The notes under the pieces are model-generated. The model saw only the letters and a program-made list of their open reading frames with translations. It was not told where the DNA came from and searched no databases. Shown here in pieces: positions 41,801-56,689 of a DNA stretch of 64,000 nucleotides. Positions within the stretch are counted from its first letter, which is position 1. The number at the start of each line of letters is the position of its first letter. Position numbers and translations under genes: made by a program. Source of the stretch: Strix aluco (taxonomy: Eukaryota; Chordata; Aves; Strigiformes; Strigidae); the NCBI RefSeq assembly GCF_031877795.1, contig NC_133948.1, positions 12,260,948 through 12,324,947 on the forward strand, in the 5' to 3' direction.

Positions 41801-42280
41801 GAGAGGCAGATCCTTGTTTGCCTCTTTCCAGTCACCCGTTCTGAACAGAAATTTTAAAATGTAGCCTTTCCTGTTACGGGGGCTTTTGTTGAAACACACA
41901 TCTAGCACTCTGCAGAGCGGAGCATAAGAAGGAGCAGAATTTTCCACCTGCATAAATGTTTCTTCCCCATCAGAAACCCATTTTGGGTAGATCTGCCACC
42001 AAAATAAGATGTTCTGGCCTGACAGGGAAAAGATGATGATTTTTTTTTTTTTTTTTTTTTGTACTGTCTTTATTGTAATTTGCAGAACAGGTGAATAATA
42101 GATTTGCTTGAAGACATGCTTGCAATTATATATGCATTTTAAAATCTGAATTCTAAGTGGACTTTAAAGTTTCTGAGGGCATGGTCCTTCTGCTGTTTTC
42201 CTGCCTAGGGGGATCTACGTCGCATGTGGTCTGAGCCTTTCCACTCCAAGTCCAGCAGCTCCCGTTTCCTGGAAGTATGA
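18281..42280 (+). CDS. SPPL3: Signal peptide peptidase-like 3 (coding exons 2-11; exon 1 upstream of window)
   Basis: This is a GxGD-type intramembrane aspartyl protease of the Golgi. Known substrates of the family member are type II membrane glycosyltransferases, whose catalytic domains it releases, so it tunes N-glycosylation. The ten exons seen here join into one open frame from residue 8 to the stop; adding the 23 coding bases expected in exon 1 gives 384 aa, the length I recall for mammalian SPPL3. Three family motifs are visible: YD in LIYDVFW (exon 7, catalytic Asp200), GIGD (exon 9, catalytic Asp271) and PAL in QPALLYLVP (exon 10, about residues 341-343). Many hydrophobic segments fit the nine-TM architecture. 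The C-terminus is SSSRFLEV followed by a stop. All internal junctions are GT-AG and phase-compatible. The match to SPPL3 is near-identical by recall, so SPPL2 paralogues are very unlikely. The first 18 kb lacks a CpG island, so the promoter and exon 1 lie outside. Confidence 0.97.
18359..24797. other. SPPL3 intron 2 (6.4 kb)
   Basis: A GT-AG intron. Apart from the solo LTR at 21062-21422 I see no gene, exon or named repeat. The rest is AT-rich. Confidence 0.85.
21062..21422 (-). mobile_element. Solo LTR of an ERVL-type endogenous retrovirus
   Basis: This 361-bp element starts TG and ends CA and is flanked by a perfect 5-bp target-site duplication, CATAC (21057-21061 and 21423-21427). On the minus strand it opens TGTCCTGGTTTAACCAGG and has an ATTAAA signal followed by a pyrimidine- and GT-rich stretch, then a GC-rich 3' end. 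This is the pattern of avian ERVL LTRs. The termini form an imperfect inverted repeat. No internal viral sequence adjoins it, so it is a solo LTR left by recombination. It is antisense to SPPL3, in intron 2. Confidence 0.9.
24798..24886 (+). CDS. SPPL3: SPPL3 exon 3
   Basis: 89 nt, residues 34-64. It encodes the hydrophilic stretch that starts [15 protein letters not shown] and continues as a Ser/Asn/Gly-rich segment, the loop between membrane segments 1 and 2. The acceptor is tttctgcag and the donor gtaagg. The Ser/Asn-rich part is the least conserved part of the protein. Confidence 0.96.
24887..27933. other. SPPL3 intron 3 (3.0 kb)
   Basis: A GT-AG intron with no exon-like sequence. It holds an impure CA/TG and ATGT-type repeat near 26595-26660. 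Confidence 0.85.
26595..26662. repeat. Impure CA/TG and tetranucleotide microsatellite
   Basis: Runs of cacaca and tgtgtg are followed by interspersed tgta/catg/cata units. It is a degraded simple repeat in SPPL3 intron 3. Confidence 0.7.
27934..28053 (+). CDS. SPPL3: SPPL3 exon 4
   Basis: 120 nt, residues 64-104. It encodes [20 protein letters not shown] and then [20 protein letters not shown], a strongly hydrophobic membrane segment. The acceptor is cttctgcag and the donor gtgact. Confidence 0.96.
28054..31400. other. SPPL3 intron 4 (3.3 kb)
   Basis: A GT-AG intron. A somewhat GC-richer patch lies at 29640-30160, with T homopolymers near 30248-30266 and 30302-30320. No gene or transposon recognised. 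Confidence 0.85.
31401..31479 (+). CDS. SPPL3: SPPL3 exon 5
   Basis: 79 nt, residues 104-130. It encodes [20 protein letters not shown] and CSPQN. The acceptor is ctttttccag and the donor gtaagg. The final AA is completed to Lys by exon 6. Confidence 0.96.
31480..32222. other. SPPL3 intron 5 (743 bp)
   Basis: A GT-AG intron with nothing recognisable inside. Confidence 0.9.
32223..32335 (+). CDS. SPPL3: SPPL3 exon 6
   Basis: 113 nt, residues 130-168. It encodes [20 protein letters not shown] and then [17 protein letters not shown]. The acceptor is gttcctag and the donor gtgagt. Confidence 0.96.
32336..37540. other. SPPL3 intron 6 (5.2 kb)
   Basis: A GT-AG intron with a 28-base T tract at 32831-32858 and a short ccctccctccctcc run near 35330. 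No exon, RNA gene or transposon recognised. Confidence 0.85.
32831..32858. repeat. T28 homopolymer
   Basis: Twenty-eight uninterrupted T. The flanks do not look like a processed retrocopy, so it is most likely a slippage tract, and its length may be affected by sequencing error. Confidence 0.9.
37541..37647 (+). CDS. SPPL3: SPPL3 exon 7 (first catalytic Asp)
   Basis: 107 nt, residues 168-203. It encodes [20 protein letters not shown] followed by [15 protein letters not shown]. The YD motif carries catalytic Asp200. The acceptor is attttgtag and the donor gtaagt. Confidence 0.97.
37648..38638. other. SPPL3 intron 7 (991 bp)
   Basis: A GT-AG intron between the two exons that carry and follow the YD motif. 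Nothing recognisable inside. Confidence 0.9.
38639..38802 (+). CDS. SPPL3: SPPL3 exon 8
   Basis: 164 nt, residues 204-258. It begins [20 protein letters not shown] and ends [11 protein letters not shown], covering the end of the YD helix and the hydrophilic loop before the GxGD helix. The acceptor is gctccgtag and the donor gtaaaa. Confidence 0.97.
38803..40070. other. SPPL3 intron 8 (1.3 kb)
   Basis: A GT-AG intron, AT-rich, with nothing recognisable inside. Confidence 0.9.
40071..40270 (+). CDS. SPPL3: SPPL3 exon 9 (GxGD motif)
   Basis: 200 nt, residues 258-325. It encodes [19 protein letters not shown], with catalytic Asp271 in GIGD, then [14 protein letters not shown] and a polar loop, then [17 protein letters not shown]. 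The acceptor is gctctctag and the donor gtgagt. Confidence 0.97.
40271..41345. other. SPPL3 intron 9 (1.1 kb)
   Basis: A GT-AG intron. A pyrimidine-rich stretch near 40880-40990 gives open frames with no protein resemblance. Confidence 0.9.
41346..41455 (+). CDS. SPPL3: SPPL3 exon 10 (PAL motif)
   Basis: 110 nt, residues 325-361. It encodes [20 protein letters not shown] and then [16 protein letters not shown]. The PAL motif forms part of the active-site region in presenilin/SPP proteases. The acceptor is cttttacag and the donor gtaaga. Confidence 0.97.
41456..42208. other. SPPL3 intron 10 (753 bp)
   Basis: A GT-AG intron containing a 21-base T tract at 42040-42060, about 150 bases before the last acceptor. 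Nothing else recognisable. Confidence 0.9.
42209..42280 (+). CDS. SPPL3: SPPL3 exon 11, coding part with stop
   Basis: 72 nt, residues 362-384 plus TGA. It encodes the short cytosolic tail that begins [11 protein letters not shown] and ends SSSRFLEV. The acceptor is cctgcctag. The 3'UTR starts at 42281. Confidence 0.97.
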   Translation, partial: GDLRRMWSEPFHSKSSSSRFLEV

Positions 42281-42917
42281 TGGAACAGATAGAAAGTGAC
42301 CTGAACTTCTGCCTTGGTCCTTTACACTTTAACTTGTGGCTTTGTCGTCTCCTAAAGCTGGACTGGCTGGTACTTGGGAAGGTACCAATGACAGGACTTG
42401 TATGAAAGGACTTCGTATTAAGAGGAGGAAAAGGAAAAAAAGCTAAGATCCTGGAGCTCCGTGTGACTCCGTATCTCCCTGCAGCTGTGGAATTGGGGAC
42501 CCTTTGTGCAACTGCAGCCACTTTCCTCTTTTCCTCACTCGGATGAATTAGTACCAGACTATTATCTTTGTGAGAGAGGAAGAGACAGACTTGAAACTGA
42601 AAACGGCTTGAAGTCGTTCAAAAACTTGTGAACACTAAAAGAAAAAAACGGTTAAGAAACTGAAGCTTCTTCAGAGAACCCCTCGTGGACATTGGGACCA
42701 GTTTCCTGCTGGACTTCGGTTTTGAAATGAACTGAGACAGAAGGTCTTCTGTCACAATATTGGGTTTTTTTGATTTATTAAATATTTCCTGTGGTGTGAG
42801 GTTACTTATTAAATCCACAGACATTGAGTGACTTCTTGCAGTATACATATAAAAATTTGTTGTAACAAGTTACATTTCCACCCAGATGTCATGTTGCAGT
42901 GAAAAAGGGCACGATTT

Positions 42918-42966
42918 TTATACATATATATATACACACATATAGATATATATATGAATAAATAAA
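42918..42966. repeat. TA/CA microsatellite in SPPL3 3'UTR
   Basis: Alternating tata, caca and gata units run directly into the overlapping AATAAA pair. Confidence 0.8.
42957..42966 (+). terminator. Overlapping AATAAA pair (proximal SPPL3 poly(A) signal candidate)
   Basis: Two AATAAA hexamers overlap at 42957-42962 and 42961-42966, just after a TA/CA microsatellite. Use here would give a 3'UTR of about 0.7 kb. The AT-rich context means they could also occur by chance. Confidence 0.4.
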
Positions 42967-43400
42967 AAGGAAAACCTGCTAAGATCATGCTATGTAGCAG
43001 ACAGGGGCTTGCTGTAATTTTTAGCATGTAGAGCAGTTTACTATGGCTTTCTTGTATATGGATCTACAATGAGCTGCTGTTTTTTTTTCCCCCCTCCTAC
43101 AACTGAACCTGCAGTTTAAAAACAAGTGTAGTATTTGTACCGATTGTACTCACGGACTTTAGGGGATATTTGATTTTGATCAATGTAGCAAACTAGGGAA
43201 GAAAAAAGTTCCAACCCAACCCTGTTCGTTTGAGGGGGGAGGGGGTGGGGGTGTCTTTTTTTCTTTTTTTCTTTTTTTTTTTTAATTTTCTTTTTTTACA
43301 AACAGCTCCCTTGCAGGTTTTTAGTAGTTCCTTCTTGACTCAGTGCATGTATTATAGCAGCAATTGTCTTTGTGCTTTCTGATCATAGTAATGTATCACT

Positions 43401-43408
43401 TGTAAATA
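43401..43408 (+). promoter_or_regulatory. Pumilio response element match
   Basis: TGTAAATA matches the PUM consensus UGUANAUA exactly and lies in the sense orientation within the SPPL3 3'UTR. Post-transcriptional repression by PUM1/2 is plausible but is inferred from the motif only. Confidence 0.35.
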
Positions 43409-44620
43409 CATTTTTTCTATTTTCTATTTTTTTGTATTTTTTGCATTTTGTTTTATTAGTGTGCTGTATTTTTTCCATGCCCCTGCCCCTTAAAGAAAAA
43501 AAAAAAAAAAAGGAAAAAAGAAAAAGAAAACTGTCCTTTACTGTTGTGACTGGTTGGAGTTTGTGTGTTGACTGCTTTGTACCTGTAGCCTGTTAAACTG
43601 TGGATTTTATTTTATTTTAAACCAGCAGTTCCAGTTCTGTTATTTTATTGACTGAAAGGCTTCCCTGAGGTAACTAGAACTTTTTTCCTTTAAAATATTC
43701 TGCCAAATTGGGTTTGGGGGACTCTCCCGAAAGCTCGTAGCTCTTGCTGGTTTGATAGATGCTCGTAACTGTTAGTTGACTGGAAGGAAAACAGGAATGT
43801 TTCAGGACAAATCTGACTGAACAGTACCGTTAGTTTGGGGTACAGTTTCGCTGCGGCAGGTAAGGAAGCTTCGGTGAAATGTCTGGTCCTTTCTGCTCTG
43901 TCAGATGTTACCAGAAGAGCATATTTAGCATGGTAGAAAATTTTCTCCAGCCAGGTGTGAGCATGGTCATTAATTAACATCTTCCTCTGTTCGCAGGCAA
44001 GTCTGTGGGTGCTCGCAGGCAGAGGGGCTGACGGGGCCGGCAGCCTCGGAGCTGGCTCCTACACATCTCTGAGAGGCGAAACGTCTGAAGAAACAGTAAG
44101 AAGCAGCAGAGCCCTTTGGGGGGGCGGGGGGGCTCCAAGATTTAGCAAGTGTGGGAGGTGGGGTGTAGCAGGGGGGATGTTGTGACTTGATTTTTTTTTT
44201 TCCCCAGTTCATCTTTCACTTAGTTGAAAAAATTTCCTCTAGCATGTGCCTGCAATGCTCATCGTCAGGTAACTGTCACTTTTTAATGAAGTAAATAGTT
44301 TTTAATTAAAAATCTGCTTGTACTGTTCATAGCAGGTGTTAGGTCCCAGACTTGCAGTCAGCTTGGTACAAAAGAAAGACATCAGTTTTCAGCTACACGC
44401 CTCAGACTTAAGGTGAATAAAATATTGATAAGGATATTCAGAGAGAGAAAAAAGACACTTTTTTGGTTTTTTCCCCCCAGAGGTTCCAAGCAGTGGAATA
44501 ACACCTTTAGATCCGGTGTGCTACTGCTTTGTCTTCCCAGCCCTTCCACCCGCCCGATAGCAGTGCACATCTCGGGTGCATTCGGCTTCTCAGGAGTTCG
44601 CTCCTGCCTTTTGGAATTAA

Positions 44621-44626
44621 AATAAA
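44621..44626 (+). terminator. AATAAA (SPPL3 poly(A) signal candidate)
   Basis: A canonical hexamer followed by a GT/T-rich stretch (ggtctttcactgttttg), the usual arrangement of a cleavage site and downstream element. It would give a 3'UTR of about 2.4 kb. Confidence 0.45.
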
Positions 44627-44640
44627 AGGTCTTTCACTGT

Positions 44641-47600
44641 TTTGCAGTGCCAGGAAAGCATGCTTGTGAGTTATTTTCTACACTTAAAAATCATTCTGGA
44701 AAAATTTCTAGAAGTGCTAATTGACAAATGCTTGAAGAGAATTAATTTAGCTTTCCAGAAAAATCCTGGCCTTCCTTTTTAAGCTGTACTGCCCTCCTGC
44801 ACACTGCGACTTTCTGACTTGCACCAAGGTAAGAGACTGAGCTGTAACTGCAGCACTTTGTTTCTGAACCCACAGCACTGAGCTGACTGCCCAGCTTCCC
44901 CGGCAGAAGCCTGCTCCTGCCCGGTGCACAAAAACTGGACTGGAAAGTGTTTGCTGCCCCTCTGCTGTGGAACAGCAGCCGCCACTGGCAGGAAAAGGGT
45001 TTTGGTGCGTTGCAGAGGTTAACTGGGGCACAACTGTTCTAAATACAAAGCTATTACGTTTGCAGAGGGAAGAGCATTCTCCTGGGTTTTCTGAGTAAGT
45101 TAAAGCTGTAAAGCTTTGTCCCACAGTTCTCCCATCCAGAGCAACCTCACATTTGGGGGATTAGAGGCAGATTCCTACCTCGCTCCTCAGCTGCTGGGCC
45201 CTCTCTGCGCAGACGCACCTTTTGTCCTTGTTCCTTCAGTCTGGCTGACAACGCGTCTTCAGCTTGAGGATGGAACTGTACAGGCTGCTTTGGGTCCTTT
45301 GGATTTCTGGAGGCTGTGTAGGGCCCAGGCTTCCCTGTCCCTCTGGGGTCTGGTATGGCTGTTCAGGCCTTCTTGGTTTAACATTTTGTTGAAATCCTTA
45401 ATAAACTGCTTGACACAAAGTCCTGCAGTGAGATCATCAAACCACCTGCCCTTTGGAAGAGTTGTCAGAAAAAAATATTTTAGTAATTGTTTGACTAATA
45501 TAAGCCTTCTTGTAGGAAGGTAAAAGGATACTGGCAAAAGTGACAGACCAGAGCATGTTTATAGCACAGGTGTCAGGACAGGGACCAGAATTGTAATGTG
45601 CAGACCTGGTAGGAGTTCTGGAGTCGATTTTCTGCTGCGTCTTTGGGAATAGTCAGCTTAGAAATTTTACTGTTTGTCATTTTGAAATTTCCCTAAGATC
45701 ACACTTAATCTTACAAACATTATGAGTTCAGAAATGACCTGGGCTCGTCTGGCCAGCCAGTATGGGTGAAGCGTGTTAGAAATGGAAGCTGGTCGCTCTG
45801 TGTCTGCATGGGCCTGTTGGGAGCAAGGCGGGAAGTCGTGGGCTCCGTGTGAGGCTCGGGAGCACACCGGGGCGGCCAGCGCTGCAGTTTCTATTGGGCG
45901 AAGTTCAGAAACCTTTTGCTGAGATGAATGTTTCCTGTCCTGAGCGTGGGAGTAGGGTTTGTTCTGTGTGAGAAGGGGAAGTCACTGAGGCAATTGGGAA
46001 ATACACCCTGACGGCCGGGTGGCTTCCCCGGCTTCGTATCGACCTCCCTGGCAGAAGTGGAGGGAGGGCTCCCAACGATTTTTCTTTTTATACAAGTAGT
46101 GAGTGAGGAGAATTTGAAATTAATTTTTAGCTGAACAGTAGTAAATCATTTTTCAAGTTGCAACACTGTCGTGCTTCTTACCTCTATTCCATTTCTTCCA
46201 GTTACTCTTTATTATACTGTTATAGTACTTTGCTTTTTTACTTCAGGATGTCTTTCAAATCTGGTATTTTTCATGCTTTCCAATATCCCCAGCCTAACCT
46301 GCGTGTGTGGCTGTTGCCAAGTCTGTGTGTGTCATGAGGGCTCTCAACTTAGGCAAAAGATAATTTTAATTTAAAATCAAAATAATCTGTCCTATTTTTC
46401 TTACAGATAACACTGTCAGAAAAGACTGGTAGAGGAGACTATTTTGATGTGAAAGCAGTACTACAGCAATTTCAGCTGAGTGCTGTAAAACATTTTATAC
46501 ACTGCTTAAACTTGGAAGGCTGAGATGGCACTTTGGGTTTTTTTGAAATTGTGTGAAGTTGAGCGGCGAGCCCCCGCCGGCTCTGCGCCCCCGCCGGCTG
46601 TGCTCCGAGGAAGGCAGCTGCTCAGGAGGGGAGCCAGGCTCCAGGCAGCTCCTCGCGCCTGGGGGGGGTCGGGCCAAGAAGGATGTGGCTGGTGTCTGTG
46701 CTCCCCGGGAAGAGTGAAGTATTTCTCACCTGCCTGTATTGAACTGTGACAGCCCAGAACACCTCGTCTCTTCCTTTTGTCTGTTGGGAACTGGCACGAA
46801 GAGACTGTGGGCTTTATCTAGGATATAAAATATATCAAATCTAAGTAGGGGGGAGGGGAGAAGTAACTCCTCGTTACCGTAACTGTTTCCTAACAAAGGA
46901 TTCTGGCTCGGGCTCCCCCTGCTTCCTTCCCAGCAGTGTGCCTGCTGCCTCCTAACCAGTGTCACGTACGCTTGGAGCACGCGGGGGCAAACCCCACAGT
47001 GCTCTTGAGAAGTGCGGCTGTGGTTTATCTCCTTCCCCGCCTCCAATTTATGCGTGACCTGATTTTCCCCATCTCAGTGCCCCAACTTTGCAGTGTTGGC
47101 AAGGTTTGTAAATTGATAAAACCCCCTGTAACTAGACCCTTTTCTCAAAGGGAAGCCTGGGCCTACCCGTGCCTGGCCAGGTTAGCGCTGTCTGGGGGCG
47201 GCTCTCAGGAAGAGCTCCCCCTTCAATGCTGCAGAACTTGTTTGTGTTTTGCACTTTCAGCAGTTCTATTCTGTAACAGCCCTGAGGAGCAAACGCACAC
47301 GCAGTACAGCCAAAATTCTCTCAGCCAGCAGCAGCAAGGAGTAAGCTCTTAGTATCTTGCTCTGAGAAAAGCCGGCTCTTTCTTTGCTCTCGGAGCTGTG
47401 GGACAGGCTTTGTGCGTAACCGTGCTGTTTACCCCAAAGCGCTGCTGTGCAGTGGTGGGTGACAGGTGACCCAGTCCCTCGGGACCTGTGGCAGCGGGGA
47501 AGGTAGTGGAAAACTTTTGTTTGAGAGCCTTTGCACCCTTAAAGCATGTTTTTAGGTAATGACAGAAGGAAACTCTATTAATAGAGCATCTTTAAGTTGT

Positions 47601-48663
47601 TCCTAGGCTCAGGAACCTGGCTGGCACGCTGTACCTAGACCAGTGAATTTTGACTGGCTCCACCCTTTTTGTCATTTGATGATGTGCCCTGTAACTTGAT
47701 CCAGACTATGGCAGCAGTTCGGGGCAGCAGTTCACACCAAGTCAGCACTAGCAAGAAGCCTGTTAATGAGGCAGGCGGTGTGTGATCCAGGCTCTCCCCA
47801 CGGCAGGCTCTGTCTGGTCAGAGGCGCAGCAGCAGTGCTCCCCCAAGAACAGCCAGTTCCTTGGTGCTGCCCCCCGTATTCTCTGCGGAAGGTGCCCAGG
47901 ATTTGGCACACCTGGACTGGTGTAGGTCCTGGTGTAGGTCCTGGTGCGGAGCTGTTCAGCACTGTTCTGCCCCTTAGGTCAGCCATGGTGCTGTACAGGG
48001 GCAGCTGTGCTCTGTGCCAGGGAAGAGAAGCTGCTGTCATTTGGTGTGGGTAGGTGAGGGAGGAGTGATGCTGGAGGAGCAGATCTAGGAGAAGCAGCTA
48101 GATGGAGAGAGGAGAAACTGCTACAGACATGGCCTAAGCGTGACTGACTGACTGCTCTGGGCCACTGGGGGTTCAGCCAGGGCTCAGCACACGAGGTCAG
48201 CAAAGACGAGCCCTGAACAGTAACTGTGCATCCTGAAGTCCTCCCGTGCAGCCAGCAGCCCTACAGCTCCTGTTCTATCTGGGCAGCGGCAAGAAGTGTG
48301 AAATAATGTCACTTCCTCCTACACAATCATAGAAATGAGCCTTCAGCAATCATCAGAGGTGACAGGGGCTGGAATCACGCTAGAAAAGTGTCTCTCGCTC
48401 CTGGAAACTCTCCATAATTTACACCACCTTTAGCGAGCACGGTTTTCCAGTAGAAATGCTCTCGTTGAAGGCCAGGTCTGGCGCTGTTTCTGCTAATCCT
48501 TGGGTTTGGAGCAGCAAACAGAAATCGAAGACTGCCCCAAGACGCAGTTGCCCTCTAGCGACCTGCAAGGGGATTATTTGTATTGCACCTTAAAGCCGTG
48601 TCTAACTGGTGCCTGCAGGCGCTGCTGGTTTATGCTCCTGTGTCTTGTGACTGCAATATTCTA
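44641..48663. other. Sequence between SPPL3 and ACADS; distal SPPL3 3'UTR or intergenic
   Basis: I recognise no coding exon, RNA gene or transposon in these 4 kb. Content is mixed, with a GC-rich patch at 46560-46680 that includes a 17-bp tandem duplication, a 12-bp tandem duplication near 47920-47945, and an internal AATAAA at 45400-45405. If the hexamer at 48664 is used, all of this is SPPL3 3'UTR; otherwise it is a short intergenic gap. Confidence 0.5.
46570..46603. repeat. 17-bp tandem duplication in GC-rich patch
   Basis: Two adjacent copies of gcccccgccggctctgc, differing at one base, lie inside a short GC-rich segment downstream of SPPL3. No function can be assigned. Confidence 0.8.
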
Positions 48664-48669
48664 AATAAA
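48664..48669 (+). terminator. AATAAA, distal SPPL3 poly(A) signal candidate
   Basis: AATAAA is followed about 10 bases later by gcattaaaaaaaa and then a GT-rich stretch (ggactgctggtcc), a good cleavage-site arrangement. It is the last plus-strand hexamer before the minus-strand ACADS signal 57 bases further on. It would imply a 3'UTR of about 6.4 kb. Confidence 0.4.
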
Positions 48670-48725
48670 TTCACATTTGCATTAAAAAAAAGGAAGTTGG
48701 GACTGCTGGTCCTTTAAAATCAGGT

Positions 48726-48731
48726 TTTATT
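48726..48731 (-). terminator. ACADS poly(A) signal candidate
   Basis: TTTATT on the plus strand reads AATAAA on the minus strand. It is the first canonical hexamer downstream of the ACADS stop. It lies 57 bases from the opposing plus-strand signal at 48669. Confidence 0.55.
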
Positions 48732-49149
48732 TGTCTTCTCTGCTCTCTTATGTGTAATAGAATCCTGCTGTGTTTCTCTCCACGCAAATAGAGGGCACCA
48801 CAGGTAAGTAACTCTTTATCTCTAGTGTACTGGTCTTTTAGCCAAGGGGCAGATCACACAGGCTCTAGTCTTAATCCTCTCCATGTTTAGAGCTTTAGAG
48901 CTCATGAGTTTAGAGCTTTTCTGTTGGCTGTTGGTTCTTCTAAAAGTTACTTTCTTGCCAAAGATAACTGAGTAAGGATATGTGCTACTGCTAAAGCTTC
49001 CTGGTAAGGATTTCTGTGCCATGTTCATTTCCTCCTTGTTGCCCAAAACATGTAGAGATTAAAGGCAGTTACTGCCACTTCATGCACTTTCCTGTTGGGT
49101 AGCCGTTGGTATAGTTAAAGCAGCTTTGGGAGCACTGGTTTTTGGTGGG

Positions 49150-49170
49150 TTTTTTTTTAAAAAAAAAAAA
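49150..49170. repeat. T9A12 homopolymer inverted tract
   Basis: Nine T followed directly by twelve A, a self-complementary low-complexity tract in the ACADS 3'UTR. It is probably replication slippage. Confidence 0.85.
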
Positions 49171-49625
49171 TCAGTCTTGGGCATTGCAGCTTTTCTGTCC
49201 TTTACTTTTACACCTACATCTGTAAGTGGCTGAGGGCGCAGGCTGCTGAGTGCTGCTGGGCAAGAGCGTGGGCTGCTTTCTGACCTTTGTTTGGACACCT
49301 ACACAGACAGCGGCCAACCCCTACGAAGAGCCCTCTGCGTGTGGGCAGCTCCTGTGCCCTGCTGGAAGGAAGTGGGGAAAAGCGCAGAGCTGCCCCTGGG
49401 ACCTCAGCACCAGCTGTGTCCAAGCAGGAGCTCACACACAGGAATTCATCAAGGTCTGAGCAGAAGAGGCAGCCTGGAACAAGGCAGAGAGATCACCTCT
49501 CTGTGCCTTCAGCGTTGGCACTGATCATCCACTATGTAGTGACAAGTTTTTGCAGAACAGGCAGTGGCTGGGAAGCGCCCAAGGAGAGCTGCTGACTTAC
49601 TGAACACCAAAGTCCTTTTGCTGCT

Positions 49626-49670
49626 ACCAAACCAAACCAAACCAAACCAAACCAAACCAAACCAAACCAA
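49626..49670. repeat. (ACCAA)9 pentanucleotide microsatellite
   Basis: Nine perfect copies of ACCAA, 45 bp, lie inside the inferred ACADS 3'UTR. In the ACADS transcript the repeat reads as UUGGU units. It is a likely length-polymorphic marker. Confidence 0.95.
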
Positions 49671-49937
49671 GGCTCCAGTTCAGGAGAAGACCTATGCTCC
49701 CTTGCAGGGCCAAGCTGCCTCCTCCCTCCTGCACTCCCAGCCATCACTTACAAACGTAGACAGGGCCTTCCACACACTGTACTTTGTCCAGAGAAGAATC
49801 AGCACATTTTAACAAGAGGGTCAGTTACTCATTGGTGAGGAACACTTCAATCATTAGCCTCATTCGAGAGAGCCTCAACCACTGTTGTGCACGGTTACAA
49901 GGCACTCTGGGGCAGTGTCGTGCTCTAGTTGGCTGTT

Positions 49938-56481
<6,544 letters not shown>

Positions 56482-56526
56482 GTCCCGCAGCGGTCGCCTC
56501 AGCGGAGCGCCGGGGGCGGGAAAACA

Positions 56527-56536
56527 GCGCAGGCGC
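56527..56536. promoter_or_regulatory. NRF1-like site
   Basis: GCGCAGGCGC is one base from the palindromic NRF1 core GCGCATGCGC and sits 46-55 bases upstream of the ACADS ATG. NRF1 controls many nuclear genes for mitochondrial proteins, so the site suits this gene, but binding is inferred. Confidence 0.5.
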
Positions 56537-56577
56537 GGGCCGCGCGCACAGCGCCCCCTGGCGGCACGGCCCCGCCC

Positions 56578-56659
56578 GGCACGACCCTCCCCTGGCCCCG
56601 CCCGGCACGGCCCCACGCGGCACGGCCCTCCCCTGGCCCCGCCCGGCACGGCCCCGCCC
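56578..56659. repeat. 41-bp GC-rich tandem duplication
   Basis: Two adjacent 41-bp units (56578-56618 and 56619-56659) differ at three positions by my count. Each carries a ccccgccc GC box. It lies between the UNC119B poly(A) signal and the ACADS start. Confidence 0.85.
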
Positions 56660-56689
56660 AGCACAGGCCCCCAGACTGGGCAGCGCCGC

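Larger units (their letters stand above)
42281..44640 (+). other. SPPL3: SPPL3 3'UTR, minimal extent
   Basis: This is the sequence after the SPPL3 stop codon. No other coding exon is recognisable in it. It contains a TA/CA microsatellite (42918-42966), T- and A-rich tracts (43255-43310, 43496-43512), two G-run clusters (43234-43251 and 44118-44132), a Pumilio-type element at 43401 and AATAAA hexamers at 42957, 42961, 44416 and 44621. The true 3' end cannot be fixed from sequence alone; the 44621 hexamer is followed by a T/GT-rich stretch, so I end the minimal UTR there. Confidence 0.6.
48732..49937 (-). other. ACADS: ACADS 3'UTR (inferred)
   Basis: About 1.2 kb between the ACADS stop and the only canonical minus-strand hexamer I see nearby (AATAAA at 48731-48726). 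It contains a pentanucleotide repeat (49626-49670) and a T9A12 inverted tract (49150-49170). No coding potential is recognised. Confidence 0.6.

Noticed and set aside
45116-45523. 135-codon plus-strand open frame downstream of SPPL3
   Set aside because: There is no recognisable domain, no splice or promoter context and no strong codon signature. It overlaps a minus-strand frame of similar length, so chance is likely.
48664-48685. AATAAA plus A-run as the 3' end of an unknown plus-strand gene
   Set aside because: I found no coding exon between the SPPL3 stop and this point, so a distal SPPL3 end or a non-coding transcript is the simpler reading.
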